Shown here in pieces: positions 1 through 14,034 of a stretch of DNA of 64,000 nucleotides. Both the position numbers and the translations under genes were made by a program. Source of the DNA: Sweltsa coloradensis (taxonomy: Eukaryota > Arthropoda > Insecta > Plecoptera > Chloroperlidae); the NCBI GenBank assembly GCA_024449915.1, contig JAMZAV010001732.1, positions 248,001 through 312,000 of the forward strand, read 5' to 3'. Position 1 is the stretch's first letter; each line of letters opens with the position of its first letter. The notes beneath the pieces are model-generated. The model worked only from the letters and a program-made list of their open reading frames with translations, was not told the origin of the DNA and searched no databases.

Positions 1-44
1 AGTCCGCAAAGTGCGTGGGGTCGAAACCTGTACTCGCATTCAAG

Positions 45-250
45 TAGGGATGGAAAATTTTGTAAAAAAGTTTAACCCCCTTGAACTAATCGCGTTTAAA
101 CGTTTAAACCCTATTATCAAAAAAAAAAAAATATATCTAAAAATCAGGAAGGCAGAGGCTTGGGTTTGGGCCCTATATAACAAAAATCGTAATTTTGAAA
201 TTATGACCGGCCGACGAGTTTTTTTTTTTTTTTTTTTTTTTTAAAAATTT
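45..250 (+). mobile_element. hAT-like element, left end only
   Basis: A TAGGGATGGAAAATTTTG start followed by repeated GTTTAAACG blocks resembles a hAT-type terminus. The same internal words (AACAAAAATCGTAATTTTG, then ATGACCGGCCGA) recur at about 53.3 kb, where the sequence ends in GTTTAAACGACTCATCCCTA. The two look like copies of one non-autonomous family. The right end of this copy is lost in T-rich sequence after position 220, so the boundary is a guess. Confidence 0.4.
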
Positions 251-539
251 TTTCGAATTTAAAAACCTCTAACCTTCCACTAAACTTTAAAGCCCCATCC
301 CAATTCAAAGGCCTCGGGTTTTGCTAACCGCTTTTTTAAACCTCGTCAGTCAGGAAAGTGAAAGTTTTTTTGCGTGGGGGTAAGGCCTATGATTTTTTAA
401 GTAGAGCAAACGTTGTTATTAAAATTTAAATTTTATTTTGCTGGTAATTATTTCATAAAAAGACTTGGTAATGAGCGACCAACGCAACCGCAAGTCGGGG
501 GAGATAAAGGGGGCATTTTTCGGGTAGTAATTTTTTAAC

Positions 540-582
540 AGAGATTTTTTATTTATTTATTTATTTATTTATTTATTTTTTG
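540..582. repeat. (TTTA)n microsatellite
   Basis: Simple TTTA tandem repeat. The surrounding 250-930 stretch is AT-rich with long homopolymers, and I see no gene in it. Confidence 0.8.
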
Positions 583-1399
583 GGGACAACAAATAACAAT
601 ACAAAGTACATTAAAAGTTTAACGTTTTCCCCGTGAAATTTCCATTTTGCTAAACTAGATAGTTGTTACATAAGTATTAATATAATATAATATAGGTACT
701 TTTTTTTAAAAAAATAGTAAGGCCTATACCTTTTATATGGTCCCCTCCTATAATAATAAAATATAGCAATTTTAGGTAGTTTTGTCTGTCAAAAACCCCT
801 TTTTAGGTAGTAGGGCCTTTGTATTGGGGAATTTTATTTTATTCTTTTGAATTTTTGAGGTTTTCTTTTATTTTTTTATGTTTGGGGGAGTTTATTGAAT
901 AAGTTTTTTCAAATAATCAAGTTTTTTTTTGCCCTATTTTGTAGTATTGGTTGATGGGGTTATTTTTGTTCCTTGGTTGTGGGTTTGTTTTTTCCAACTG
1001 TTGAGTGTGAGAGTTGGATGTTTTTTCTTTGGCAAAAATGATTGAAATGTAAGGCATGTAACTGTAAAATTTTTAGTGTAAAAAAAAGTAGAGGGTTTGC
1101 AATGCTGTGGGGGCTTAAGGTACATAAGCCCGATTGCCGTTTTTGCGTGATAATACCTTGGATAGGTCGATATTCCCAAAATTCGATTCCAATTAAAGTG
1201 CGATAAAATAAAAAAGAAACATATTTTAGCATGATATGTTTTATTTGTTTGATGCCTTAATTTGCAAACAAGCTGAGCTGATTTTTGGGTTTTAGGGGTT
1301 GATGTGGGCATGCCAGGTTAAGTTGTTATTATTTTTTATTCCAAAAAATTTTTGCTTGTGTGATGATTCTACTGGGGTTTTTATCATGTGAATTTAAGC

Positions 1400-3600
1400 A
1401 GGTTTTTGGTTGATGTTTTTTTTTTTTTGGGAAATGAATGGAATTGAAAAATTTTGGGTTTTTTGATGAGTTTAGCGTTGTTTGTTCACCTAAACCTTCG
1501 GGGGTTTGGGGTATTCTTTTATCGTTCTTTTGAATTTTTGTATTGTCTCATTAGCGGTAAATTGTGTAAAGTCATCTGCAAAAAGCTTGCACCCCTCGAT
1601 GTTATCAGGTGTCTTTATCAAAGATGATAAAAAATAGGGGCCAAGTTTGACCCTTGGGGAACGCCACAAATTACTTTTTCTAGTCAATCTAGTCTTTGAA
1701 AGTTTGTTGTCTTTATTTCAGTCATTTCAAAGCATTGCAGTGGGTCATCAGGTAAGAAGTTATAAGCTTTAGACCATCCCCCTTGCCTAGTACTCTATTT
1801 GGCTAGTAGTATTTTATGGTCAAAACAAACAAACGCTTTTTTTGGGTCGCAGAAATACCCAAAAGTGGGAAATTTTGGTCTACTGCTCCACAAACAGTTT
1901 AAGAAATCTACTGTTGTGTCGCTTGTTTATTTGCCTTGCTAAATCCATTTTGCCTTCTGTTTTGGTTTTAAAATCGTCAAAAAATAACCATTGTTGATAT
2001 TTATGGTTTCTAAAATTTTTGAAGCTGCTGGAAAAATGGAAATTTGGGCTGAGTTACTGGTTATATGTTTTTTTCTTTTTTAAAATTTGGGATTTTTTTT
2101 TGATATTTTCAAAGCTTTAGGAAAGACACCCTCCTCCAGGCAATATTGAAAAATACGACAATGGTTTCCCAATTTTATTGATACATCTTTTTAATACCAT
2201 AATTGACAAATATCGTTTCCCCTAGAGTTTTGGGTTTAGTTTTAGTCTAATCTTTAAAATTTTTATTTGGGTTTTTCATAAAAGTAAAAGGGGTACTTTT
2301 GGGGTTTTGTTTGCTTTTTTAGGGAAGTTTTTAAATTGTGGGTTTTTTTTGTTTCCCCCAAGTAGGCCAAGTTATGTTATTTTTTAAAAGAATCTTCCGT
2401 GGAATACTTTTTGAAGGGAGTGAATTTTAAGGCGATTTTTTTAAAGAGTTTTTGTTATTGAGTAAAATTATATTTTTTAGGCGCTTTTTTTGGTTTACGA
2501 TTTTTTTCGTTTTATTACTTCCATATAGATTTTTATTTTTTGTCTGTAGTGTTATGATTTCTTTATGTGGCCAATTTTTTTTCATTTTTTGAACCTTTTT
2601 TTAAAATTTTCAAATAGTTTTGAATATGTTTGCAAAAAGGCACATTTGGGAAATGAGATTTAATATTAAAGACTTCTTTTATTTGTACTTGAAACCTTAA
2701 TATTTGGTTTGCAATTCTGCCCAAATTTTTAGGTTTTTTTTTTTTATTTTTTTTTAAAGGGCAATTTTTATTATAATAAGGAGAGCAGTTTGTTTGAAAA
2801 TTTCATTGTATTTATCATCTGCTGTATGTGCTTGTGTTACACACTCCCATTTTCTTCTGTTAAGCTTTCAGCTAGGTTATTTAAGGATTGACATTTGTTA
2901 GACGTATAATTTTGGTAGTTTGAGGTAGCTGATATTGTTGAAATTGTATTGCAATTTCTTGTGCGTAGTGGTCAGATTTTCCAAAGTCAATTACTTGTGA
3001 GATAAAAGGGAGTGTAGTGGTTAGGCTATATTGTCAACGATTGTTGAGGAATTCCACCTTGGATAAATTTTCTGGTAACATCTTTATGGTGAGCTGCATT
3101 TTTGCATGAGTAAAGAAGATTAGTAAGCTGCTCTTTATTAGGGTCCTTACTATTTTGTGAGACATCTACATTGAAGTCTCCTAGAAATATTAGATGTTTA
3201 TTTGTTTTTTGCAGTTTAGATAGGATGAGTTCAGTTTTTCCAAAAAGTTTTGTATTTGGCCTTTTGGAGATCTGTACATGGTACTACTACAAAGTTACAT
3301 GTTTTATGTTTATTTATTTTTATGTTTAGTTCAATACAGGCACATTCAATATCAAGATCGGCACTATATTATTAATAATCGGTTAGGAATAGTATGTTGT
3401 AGCCATTTCGGGTTTGCAAGATTGTACACCTCCATGTAAATGCGTTTTTCTACAATAAGTGATATTAGGGTATAATTTTTTAATTGATATGCTATTTTAA
3501 AACATCGTATGTCTTCCAATGTTCGGGTAAGCATATTATGTCTATAGTTTCATTCTTATTGTATTGATTTTCTAGTATTATGTTTAATTCTCTAATTTTT
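1400..3600 (-). pseudogene. Decayed LINE (endonuclease and RT remnants)
   Basis: Read on the minus strand, about 3.56-3.50 kb gives an AP-endonuclease start (IICLPEHW). About 3.2-3.15 kb gives the endonuclease LIFLGDFNVDVS block. About 1.69-1.50 kb gives a reverse-transcriptase segment with the LGPYFLSSLI...LFADDF signature (motifs B to C). Their order 5' to 3' on the minus strand is that of a non-LTR retrotransposon of the Jockey/CR1 type. Dozens of stops and shifts separate the pieces. Part of this may be the same homopolymer sequence error seen further right. It is not functional as read, and the clade cannot be fixed. Confidence 0.6.
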
Positions 3601-3616
3601 AACATTGGGAAAAGGC

Positions 3617-4440
3617 TGTAACTGTACAGCCCTGGACGGCCATGTTGGTCCCTATTTTTTCAATTTTGAAACCTAAAAGTTACATATTTTTTCAAATTTA
3701 CATAATCAATAATTTTCAAGTTCTACATAATTTTTGCATAATTTACATGTCTATGTAAATTAAGCTTGTCCTAATAGGAAAGCTAGTGGTTATGGCTGAG
3801 GTCATATGGGAATAGCCTAGGCTTGTGCGATAAGTCTAAAAGTGGGGTAATGGTCAGCAATGTTATTTGCTGTACCAACGGGGTGAATTTTGTGCGTCTA
3901 AATCTGTGCAAAACGAGGTAGGCTTCAATCGGTATGCGGGCTAGCAGCCTGGATCGGCGAGTGAAATAGTTGGTTTCACCAGTAGTCGACCAATCAGCGA
4001 GCGGAACGGGGTGGATGTGGCCAGTGACAATGGTCTACGTCATCACCTAGGCCAGCAGAGCAGGGCGTTTTTGAGACGGAGAAGCACAGAGTGCATCGTC
4101 CCATGAGATTCAAGCCTTCAGACGAGCAAGTCGTTTCCAAAGAATCTTTCCCAGTGCGGCCTATCAAACAGGCGAAGCAGGCTTTTAGGGCAATGGAACC
4201 ACCCGCCTCCCACGTATAAGAGAGCGGTTTCAAGTGCTAGTTTGCGGTTTTGGGTTTAGTTTCAACCCCATTTAACACCATTTCGGTAAATCGGGAGTGT
4301 TTTAAGCCGCCCACCCGTATGTGGTAGCTATCATACGACCGACGCCACCGGCAGTCGCGACACACTGACAATGGACATTCTATTAAAAGTCACAGTTTTC
4401 TTAGTCCGGAGGCAATCTTATGCAAAGTTTAATTAATTTT
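3617..4440 (+). repeat. Long direct repeat, copy 1, clean part (LTR-like)
   Basis: Begins sharply with TGTAACTGTACAGCC. The same start recurs at 14,035, while the sequence upstream of the two differs. A TATA-like CACGTATAAGAGAGCGG lies near 4,212. The TG start, a sharp edge and a possible internal promoter would fit a long terminal repeat, but no CA end, primer-binding site or pol could be read. A duplicated genomic segment is the alternative. Copy 1 appears to continue, badly distorted, to about 6.2 kb. Confidence 0.5.
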
Positions 4441-4596
4441 CTTTTTTTTTTTGATTAATGGCCTTAATTAAAAATTTTTTTCTTTTTTTCCCGTTTTTTT
4501 TGTTTTTTTTCCAATTTTTTTTCGGGTTTTTAAAAGGCCCATTTTATTTTTTCAAATTTATTTTTTTTTCATTTTTTTTTAAAACGGGGTTAATTG

Positions 4597-4599
<3 letters not shown>

Positions 4600-4662
<63 letters not shown>
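4600..4662. repeat. Poly-T run of about 60 bases
   Basis: Near-uninterrupted T homopolymer at the left edge of the low-quality block. Most likely an artefact or a poly-A tail of a minus-strand element exaggerated by sequencing error. Confidence 0.7.
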
Positions 4663-4663
<1 letters not shown>

Positions 4664-7600
4664 GGGAATGGAGGGAACCTTTTTTTTCCATTGAAAGGTT
4701 AAACGTACACCCTTTGGCCCGCAGGGGGCCTTTTTTCAGAACCCCAAAAGTTCCCCCATTTTTTTAAAATTTAACAAGCAAATTTTAAAAGTTTTTCCTT
4801 TTTTCCCCATAAACATTTTTTGGGGGAAATTTAACCCTTGTCCCAATAAAGGGGGAGCGGTTTTCAATCCCTGGGTTTTGCGGTTTTTGGGGAATTTAGT
4901 TTACCCAATTTTCCCAAAATTTGGAAAACGGGGGTTTTTTAAGCCGGCCCCAGAAAATGTTTTTTTTACCCTTTAGCCACGCCACCGGCAAGGGGGGGAA
5001 CCAGTGCCCAATGGTTCTAAAAAATCCCCTTTTTTTTAAAGCCGGGGTTTTTTTAAAATGGAACAAATGAATTTCCCCGGGTGGGGGTTTTTAACCTTCG
5101 AACATTTTTCCCAAGTTTCCAGTCCGTCCTACTCAACAACCAAACATTTTTTAAAACCCAAGTAAAATTTTCCTCCCTTCCCCACAAAAGGAAAATTTTT
5201 AAGTCATTTTTTTTTTAATTTAACACTTTACCCCCCGGAAAGGGCGTTTGGGAACCCGGAAACCCCCCCCTGGGAACCCAAAAACGGGGGGGCCGAGGCG
5301 CCCCCCGGCGCAAAAACCAACCCGCTGCAATAAAACCTATTTAAAATTCACACAGTTTTTTTTTCGCCGGGATAACTTTTGAACAAAATAACTTTGGGTT
5401 AAAGGGTTTTTAAACAATTAAATAAAATTTTGTTAAAAGTTTCCACGGTAATTTTAAAATTCAATCTTTTTTGGACCCAATTTCACCTAATTATTTTTTC
5501 CCCCCTTTGTTCAAAACCCCCTTAAAAGAATCTTTTTAAAACCCCTTTGATACCCGGAAAAATTAACCCCATTTTCAATTTCCCATTGGGGGGCCCCACC
5601 CCTACGGCCCCCCAACCCCAAAAAGGGTTTTTCAAAAAAAAAAAAAAAAAACCCTAAAAACCCCAAAAATTAAACCCTTCAGTCGTCCAAAAAGGGCTAA
5701 CGCTAACCCCCTTTTTTACAAAATGGTAATTTTAAGAACGTTAAACCCCCCAAATTTTTTTGTTTAAGTAAATTTAGGGCCAGGTCCCCAACTAGCCACG
5801 GGTAATTTTTAAAAATTCCCAAACGGGAACCCGGTTTCAACAATTCACCTTTTTCATTTTTTCATAACAAATTATTCTACCTTTTTTCCAATTCTTCAAT
5901 TTTTTTTTGGGCATGGGGGGCCCTCCCCCCAAGTTTTTTAAATTTTAACATTTAATTTGCATACCCCTTAGCCGTCAAAATTTTGCTCCCCCAAAGGGGG
6001 TTTTGTTTGCAAAATTTTAAAACCTGTGAACCCCCCAGGTTTTCCGGGGAGGGTTGGGGCCCCCGGGGCAAGGTCACCACAAACCGAGGGGGAAATCAGG
6101 GTTGGCTTCCAAAGGGGATCGGTAAAGCCCTTTTACTTAACCCCCTTTCCCTTTGGTGGGTTGGGGGGTTTTTTTTTGGGGTTTCCCCGGTTTAGGGGCC
6201 GGCCCCCGGGGGTTTATTTTAGGGGGCATCTTGGGAATTTTTTGTAGCCCACCGGGTTGAAATTGCCTTCCCGGGTGGACCCCGTTACTTTCATTCCCGT
6301 TTAGTGGGGGAACAAAAAGGGTTGGGAACAAGGAAAAATCATTAACGGAAAAATTTCCGAGGGGGGGTAAGTTTTGTTTTGGGGAATTGGTTTTGTGGAC
6401 AAAGGGGTATCGTAGGATTTCTTATCCCACCTTCCAAGTTAGAACGCGGGGAAAGTGGCCTTTCACCGCCCAAGATTTTTGCGGGGAAGGAAACCGGGGG
6501 AAAACCCGCAAAGGGGAAGGCCCTCGGGGGCAGCCTTTTATTTGGGTGCGATTAACGGGGGACCGGGGAAAACCAAGGGTAATTCGGGAATGTTTTTTTT
6601 TGGGGGGTGGGAAAGGCCCCAAAGGGGGCCTTAGGGGACCCCCCGGGGGCCCGAAAGGCCCAGAGAGGGAAATTAGGGTCCCTTTAAACCGGAAAAAGGG
6701 CCGGGGGGAAACCAAACAACAATAACAGTAAAACCGAAATCGGGGAGGCGGGGAAGAGGGATAACAGCCGGGGGGGGGAACGAATGTTAATTTTTTGGGC
6801 CGTCATGGGTGGGGGACGAAATAGGACCCAAGCCTAAAAGACCGGGAAAACCCCGTCCAACCTTGGGAAGGCAAGCGGAAAAAAAAGTTTGAAAAACCCA
6901 CTGAGAGCGAAGGGGAAAGGGCAATAAAGAATAGAATTTTTTTTTTAGGCAGGTAGGGGGCAAAATTGGGGGCGGGGAAAATCAATCCAACCCCGGGCCC
7001 CTAGCTAGAAAACCAAAGACTCCCGGGCGAAAAATAGAAAGGGTTGGGAACAGGGGGGAACCAAAACCTTTATCCAAGGGGAAGCAAAAAAGGACCCAAA
7101 CGCAGTTGAAAAATGGGGAATTTAAAATTGACCCAAACCCAACCCAAAATTTTGAGGGGAAAAGGGGCCAAAGGAAGCTGAGGGGGAGTTAAAAAATATG
7201 CGGGGGAAAAAGGGGATTCCGACCCCAAAAAGCAACCAGGGCGATGGGCCTGATTCAACGTTGGGGGAAGTAGGAACCCAACTACCCGGGTTTGGGAAAG
7301 AAGGAGCGGGACCGGCAAGGGAACCCAGGGGAAAATTGGGGCCGGCACTCAGCGGCCCCAGGGCGGCGCCCCGCCTAAGGTGAGGAGGTTGGCGGGCGAT
7401 CGGACGCGGCCGCCAGGAAAAGGGCTTTAAAAAATGAAGGGGGACTTGGAGGGAGCCAAACCCCATAAGACCTTAAAGTACATTTGGAAAGGGCCTTAAA
7501 GCAGGGAAAGGATTTTTTTTTAAAAATTTAACGCCCCTTTGGTTCCACCCACGCAAAAATTTAAAAAGTTTGGAGGGGGAAAAGTTTGTTTAATAAGACC

Positions 7601-8329
7601 GGGGGAATCCAAACCACCGGTTTTTAAATTTTTTGGGGAGGGAATTTAATTTTAAATGGGGGAGAGGGCCAAATATTCGCAATTTTGGGGGGGTTTTCCA
7701 AAAAAAAGTTTGGGGGGAGATTTTTTGGGGGGTGGAGGGGTTCAAAAAAAAAAAAAAACCCCCCGTTTTTTTTTTTAAAAAATTTACGGGGAAATATGTC
7801 CCCCCGGCCCAAAGCCTTTTCGTGCTCTTCACCCGACTGGTAAAGTTGAATGGTTTTCCTACCCAATCCTGAAAGTGGCCCACTTGGTTGACGCAGAAAT
7901 CTACGGCCCAATTTTTTCCGACCCCAAGAAACGGGGCCGTCCTTATGCCATGGGGCGAGCCCTCACCAACCAAACTAGGGGCAATAATGTCAAAAATTCA
8001 AAACCAAAGGGCCCTCAATTTGGGGCCTAAAGTGACGCCCAACCACCCGCGACAGCAAAAAAGCCCTTGCGATAAGCCTCCGCAAACCAAACAAAAAATT
8101 CCAGGGAGGGAACCCACGGTTTTAAAAACCCCAAAACATACGCAACGGGTTCAAAACCGAGAAGACCCGGGGGCCAAGGGTAACGGATCACCCGAAGGGG
8201 CAGCCGCGCATCCAAATCCAACGGGGGGACCCTTGACACCCCCACGAGGAAAAGGCACGGCGTTTCGAGGGGGCGAGCGTGTGCGCAACACGACGGCGCA
8301 GCAAGGCGGCAGGGAGACGGGCGCGACCC

Positions 8330-8462
8330 CACGGGAGTGTTCGCACAGGCTGTCGACCCTTTGGCGGGGCCCCCAGCGGGTTTCCCAGGGCGGGGACTCA
8401 AACCCTGGGGAAAAACTAGAGGTCGGTCTGGCCACACTCTTTTTACCGACTGGGCCAAACTT
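8330..8462 (-). mobile_element. Possible tRNA-derived SINE head
   Basis: On the minus strand, TGGCCCAGTCGGTAAAAAG (box A-like) is followed about 35 bases on by GGGTTTGAGTCCC (box B-like), the spacing of a tRNA-type pol III promoter. It sits inside the low-quality block, so neither length nor family can be judged. Confidence 0.3.
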
Positions 8463-11400
8463 AAATAGTGTTTTGAAAAAACCTTTTTTTTGTTTAACCC
8501 ACGTGAAGAGTTTTTTGGGCTGGGCCCCGGGAATAAAGAATAAACTCATTCTTTTCCACCATGCTCGAGTGCACAGTGGGAGTAAAAGATACGGTTATAA
8601 ACTGCCTTATTGGACCCCGGGGAGCAAATTTTTACATGCTATCGGAAAAATTCTTCGACTTTTTTGCAGTCTAGAGCCCCAAAAATTTATCGTTTTAAAC
8701 CCGTCGTGGGTGTAACTATTTTAGGCGCAAACGAGTAAAAAAAAGCAAGCAAATTACTAAACAGGTTTCCTTAGTTTATTTATAGAGGATTCGAAATAGA
8801 TTCACTTGTTTAGTATGAAGGTCTAGTCAAAAAGCTCATCCCCCCGGTATCGATTGGTTCTACCAGAAAAAGCCCTTCTGGGGTTTTCCCAAAACGGGCA
8901 CCTTGACATAATCAAATGTAGTCCCCCCCTTTCGCTGGTAAATATGCACGGAAAGGGAAGGGGGGAAACCCCGGAAATTTTTCATGTGGGAGCAATAAAC
9001 TGCCCGACGGGGGCCCCCCAACCAAAAGGGCAAGTTTTCTTGGGGCTAAATAAAGGGGTTTTGGTGGGGCGAAGACCCGGGAACCAGACTACGGTAGAGG
9101 AATAAAGAACAAATCAAAAACCCCAAGACAGCTTACCCGAAACACGGATCAACTGATCGATTTTTTGCTCGAATTTTGGCGACGTGTTTTTTCCACTCGA
9201 CCGGGGACTTATAAAACTGTTTTAAACTCATAAAATAAATTTTAAAGGGAGGAAAAACACTTCTTCGAAAAAACCTCCCGGTCCCCTACGCATACGGGGC
9301 AGCCTGGGGGAGAAACAAAGGAAAGATTTTAAACTGGGAGGATTTTGGGGCGCGGCCAAGTAGCCCATATTGAACCCACTGGGTTTGGTTTCTTTGAAGA
9401 AGGAAAAGTCTGTCCCGTCTATGTTCCTTTTGGTTTTGCAAAAACAATGTATCCCAACTTAGTAAACCGAAAAGGGGGCCCCCAACCCCTTCCAAAGAGT
9501 TGTTGAAAAAATTTGAAACCCCGGAAACCTTATGGGTTTTTTAAAGCCTTTTGGGTTCCTATTTGGGGCAGGTGGGGTTTGGAGCCGGAGGAAAGGCCCT
9601 ATCCCGGCTTTCAAACAATCAACGTACTTCCCAAATTTTTGGGTTTTTTTGCCTTTCGGGCAAAGCACATGGGTGGGCGTGTTCACCCGCGCAATGGAAA
9701 AGGCCCCGGGGGGAAGCGCACTTTAAATTTAAGCCGAAAGTTTGATGACTTGATTGTTTTCCTCGGGACGTTGTAGAAAAACCCCCTCCCCCCCATCGGG
9801 AAAATCTTGGGAACGTGCAAAAAGGGACCGGGGCGAAATTTTAACTTTACAAAATCCATGTTCGCAAAAAAGAAAATTTCCTTTCCTAGGACCCCGTCCT
9901 GTCCACCACTGGAGTGTCGCCAGATAAAAGAATTTTAACAGGGGGACCCTGGTTTGGGCCCCCAGACCCCCAAAATGGCCCCAAATTACGTGCCTTTTTT
10001 GGGTTTGTGAAATTACTATGGGAGATTTAAGGGGGCTATACAAAGCCGTCGCAAGCCCCCAAACCTTTATTAAAAAAGGGGAAGTACGTTGGTGCGGCCC
10101 CAATGAACTCGACGGGGCCCCTTTCGGGGGATGAAGCGACTGTTCTTTAAAAACCAGTGGGGCCTTTCCCCTCCCCGCAAAGGGATAAGCCGTTTTTTTG
10201 GTACAGTTGATGCAACCCGGAATCCCGGATTTGGGGGGCGCTATTTCAATTGGCCCGAAAACCGGAGATCGACGTTTTAGTGTCAATGACGACGCCCCCT
10301 TCGGGGAGCGGATTTGGGAAACAAACTTCACAGCAAAAAGGAACTCCTAATTATCTTTCTTGTTTTGAAAAATTCCGTATCTACTCTAGGGTTTCCCAAG
10401 GGACCTAACTGTCTCACGACCACAAACCTCTAACCTTCAAAAAGCAAGGGTAGACTCTTGTCCAATGGGTTGACGGCTTTTGGATTTTGGCGATCCAAGA
10501 TTTTTGACTTAAAAAAAATACATTGTGCGGGGAGGATAATCTTGGGGCCCGGACCCTTGAGTAGGTATCCGCTAAAGTGACCCGGAGAGAGGGTGGAATC
10601 AGGGCAGCCGGGGACGAGAACTAATATAGCTCAAGTCGGGTTTGGGCAGTTCCCAATTTCCCGCGCTAAGTGCAAGATGCAAGCCATTTCGGTTCTCAGA
10701 GTGAAAACGAATATTTCGGGAAGATAATTTTCCGAACTAGGGTGGGCTCCGCCCGAAAAAAACAAACACGATGGAGCCCCGAACTACAGGGTGTACGCCA
10801 AAGGGTTTTTACACCGTCCGCAACGCGGGACCGTGAAAACCCCTTGGGAAAATAAAGCGTACCAGCAAGTTGGAGAAGGAAAATAGTTTGGGCGTACCAA
10901 ACCCAAAGTTGGGGCATTTTGGGTTTAAAACCCAAAAGTTTGGCGGCGATTCAGGAAAGGGGTTTTTTTGGAAAAAGGGATTTTCGAGGACCGTACCAAA
11001 TTGCCCTTTCCCCCTGCGACCTTTTGTCAGAAGAGTAAACACAAACAAATGTGCGTTACCGGGCTTTCCAACCCCTCGTCCCCCAGAAGAGGGGGATACT
11101 CAAAAGCTAAAGATCTCTTTGTCCTTTACCTAAAGGACAGGGCCCCTGGGTAGGTACCTTTCTTGTCTTTGGGCGGCCGTTTTTTACAAAGTACTTTTGG
11201 GACTGTACTTTTGCGTGCCGCCCCGGGGGGAAAGCTTGTGTTAAAAAACTAAGCATTCGTTGCTAACGTTTTTTGACCCCGGGGGGTATGCTACGATCAT
11301 GGTTTTCTCTATACGTCGCGTATCTTTGGGACGGGGACCCTAGAGGGTCACAAAATACGTGCTTTCCCCTTCGTCCCACGGGCCATCCGCAGTCGAATCC

Positions 11401-14034
11401 TATGAAAAGGGGCGGATAAAAGAGGGGGGTGGGGGGGGGTTTTCTGAGAAGCCTCCGGGGGATCAAGACACGCTATTGGGTGGAAAAATTTTTTCCCCAA
11501 AAATCGAGTTATGTTTAAACACGACCCCTGCACAGAGCACAGGTTTTAAAGCCGTACGAACTTTTCTATTTATAAATTTTCCGGGGGGGGTGGGGTCAAA
11601 ACCCGTTTTAAGTATCCTGGGGCGGGGGCCCCCAGCGAAATCACTGCCGGATGCCCCTGAAAAGCTAATTAAAGCCCGTCTAGACAACAGGGAGAAAGGG
11701 GAAAGAAACTCCATGCGGGTAAACATACGACGAACACCCCCTTGGGAAAGTGGCGACCGGTCCCGTTGAAAAAACCAACGTGGGCCAAACTTGCTAAAAA
11801 GGAGGCGAGGAAAATGGTTTTTCCCATTTTTTATTTGGGCCCTACTCGGGGGCAGTTCGACGCATGGACCAAAAGCGTACGACTGTCCGCCCACTAGGTG
11901 TAAATAAAAGGATGTACATATTAGTTTAAACTTTAAATTGTACAAGTCCGAGGGAAGAAAAATAAAGCGGGGTGTAAAATTGGGGGGGGGGGGCTTTCAT
12001 GTGGTTAAAATAAAGACGCGAGGCCCGGAGTGAAACGAACCCAGTACCGCAGCCCCGAGCCAAAAGCGGCAAACCACGGGGGAGAGCAACCCGTCAAGTC
12101 GGCCCCCGGAGAGTGCCCCGCTAGACAAAAACCCCCAAGTGGAGAAATGTCCAAAGGAGCGCGGCCCCTTTGTGTCCCGCCCGGGGACCACCCCCTGGAA
12201 AGGGAGTTCCGTTTTAAAGGGGCGCTAGTTACCGCAGGGTTTTATCCCAAAAATTTTCCCCGGCAGCAGGAAAAGCCAATTGGAAGCAAACAAGGGGAAA
12301 AAATAGACTCACGGGCTCCCCAAAAACTCGGGAACTAATGCTTGAAACTTTTGCCCAAGCAACGCCCTTTTATTTTCGTCCCGTACGAAGGGGAAACCCC
12401 CCCATAATGAAAAACCCGTAACCCGTGGGGTTTCATACCCTTTCGCTACATCGTTGTTCACCTCGCCAGGGTCATGCTCTTTTTTAGATTTTCGGGGGGT
12501 CCTTTAGCCCGGGCGTACCTGTGGGACTTTAAATGAGTCCCCTAGAAGGACGTTTCCTGTGACAATAAAAGCGAAACTGATCGACTGGTAATTTACACCC
12601 ATAGAATCTTTGGGTAGCCTCTGTCACTGAGCCAAAGGGTTTCCCCCATGTTTTTCCCTAGCCTCCGTGGGTTGTGAGGGGTAAATAGAGGTTTCCCTTT
12701 GGGTTTTTGTGTGGCCACACCACACGGGGGGGTTTGCAGTGCAGTTTCGAGTTTTTTTGGCGCAAGTTTTTCCATCTTTCCAGTCCCGTTTTAAATTACC
12801 CGTAGAGTTTAGAATTTCCAAAAAGTTAAATTCGAGTCCGGTCCCGGGCCCGTGAGCAACCTTTTTGTGATTTTTTGCGATACGCGCAGTGACCTTTTTC
12901 GCCCTGATTTGGGAAAGCCCACTCAGGTAGTGTTGGGAAATAGGCGGGCCCCGGGGCACCTTTCGGGGTAGTTTCTTTTTTCAGCCTATCTTTTTAAATT
13001 TGTAACGTCCGGGACGGGACCGGGGCTTTTGGGGGTTTTTTAAATTGGGGGGGGGGGGGTTTGGTTCGCCGTCTTTTCTTTCTTTTTGTTTGCCTTCGTG
13101 GGACGGGCGGTCCCTTTGTTTTTAAAAATCCGGGAACCGCACTTATGCGTCATTGTATTTTTAGCCTCCCCTGGCGAGAGAAACCCTAGTAGGTCAAGGA
13201 GTTTTGTCATTTGTCTCCCCCTATGGGGTACTTTTGTTACGCGCGTAGGGGCGTAACCAATCAGGTTAGAGTAATTGCCCAAACGATGCGAGTATGGCCC
13301 GCTTGGCTACTAAAAACGAGTCAGGGCTCGGGGCCGGAGAGTTTTGGGTTGGGGGAGGTATGGATGTAACCGCACCACTATCCTGGTTTTTCATCCGGGG
13401 AAATCCGCCGTACGGGACCCCAGCGGCGTCAGCTGTCAGGGTGTGGGAGCTAGGTTTGGGGATGACAAGGGGAGCCCGGGGGACAGCCCGGCGCTAGTGA
13501 GGCCCCATCGCATGGAGTGGCCGCGGCCAGGACCGTTGAAACGGGTCACGCGCAAACCCTTTCAACTACAGTGGCTTTGTGGGAAGGGGGGTTAGAAACC
13601 CAAAACCCTTGTGTTCTCGTTTTGAGAAAAAGTGGCAAAAAACCTTTTCAAGTTTTTGCTCATGGTTTCCCGGGGGGGGACTTCCTTGCCCGGAACTTTT
13701 TTTATTTTTTGTTTTAAATTTTTCTTGCGAAAAACAAGGGGCAGTAAAAGAAAGGTTGGTAGGATTGTAGGGGCCCCGGGAAAAAAGGGCCCAACAGTTT
13801 TTGGGTTTTTTTTTTTATGTTAACGAATATGGCCAAAGGGCAAACCCCCACCTTAAAGAAAGTACGCAAAATTAGGTGCCTGCGTAATTTTTAGGGGTTT
13901 TTTAAAGGGCAGATTTCAAAAAATGTGTTACTTTTTTTGTTAGCCTGCGAGCCCGCCTTCTATATTTTATTGTTTTGAGGGTAACTTTCCCGCGGGACTG
14001 TACCCAAATATCCGCAGGGAATTAAGGGGGGGAC

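Noticed and set aside
934..1311. 125-codon minus-strand frame
   Set aside because: No domain, Lys/Thr/Gln-rich, and located past the 3' side of the decayed LINE in AT-rich sequence.
7888..8715. 275-codon open frame and overlapping long frames on both strands
   Set aside because: They lie in the homopolymer-inflated block. The translation is Pro/Gly/Arg-rich with no motif, and frames overlap on both strands as in random GC-rich sequence.
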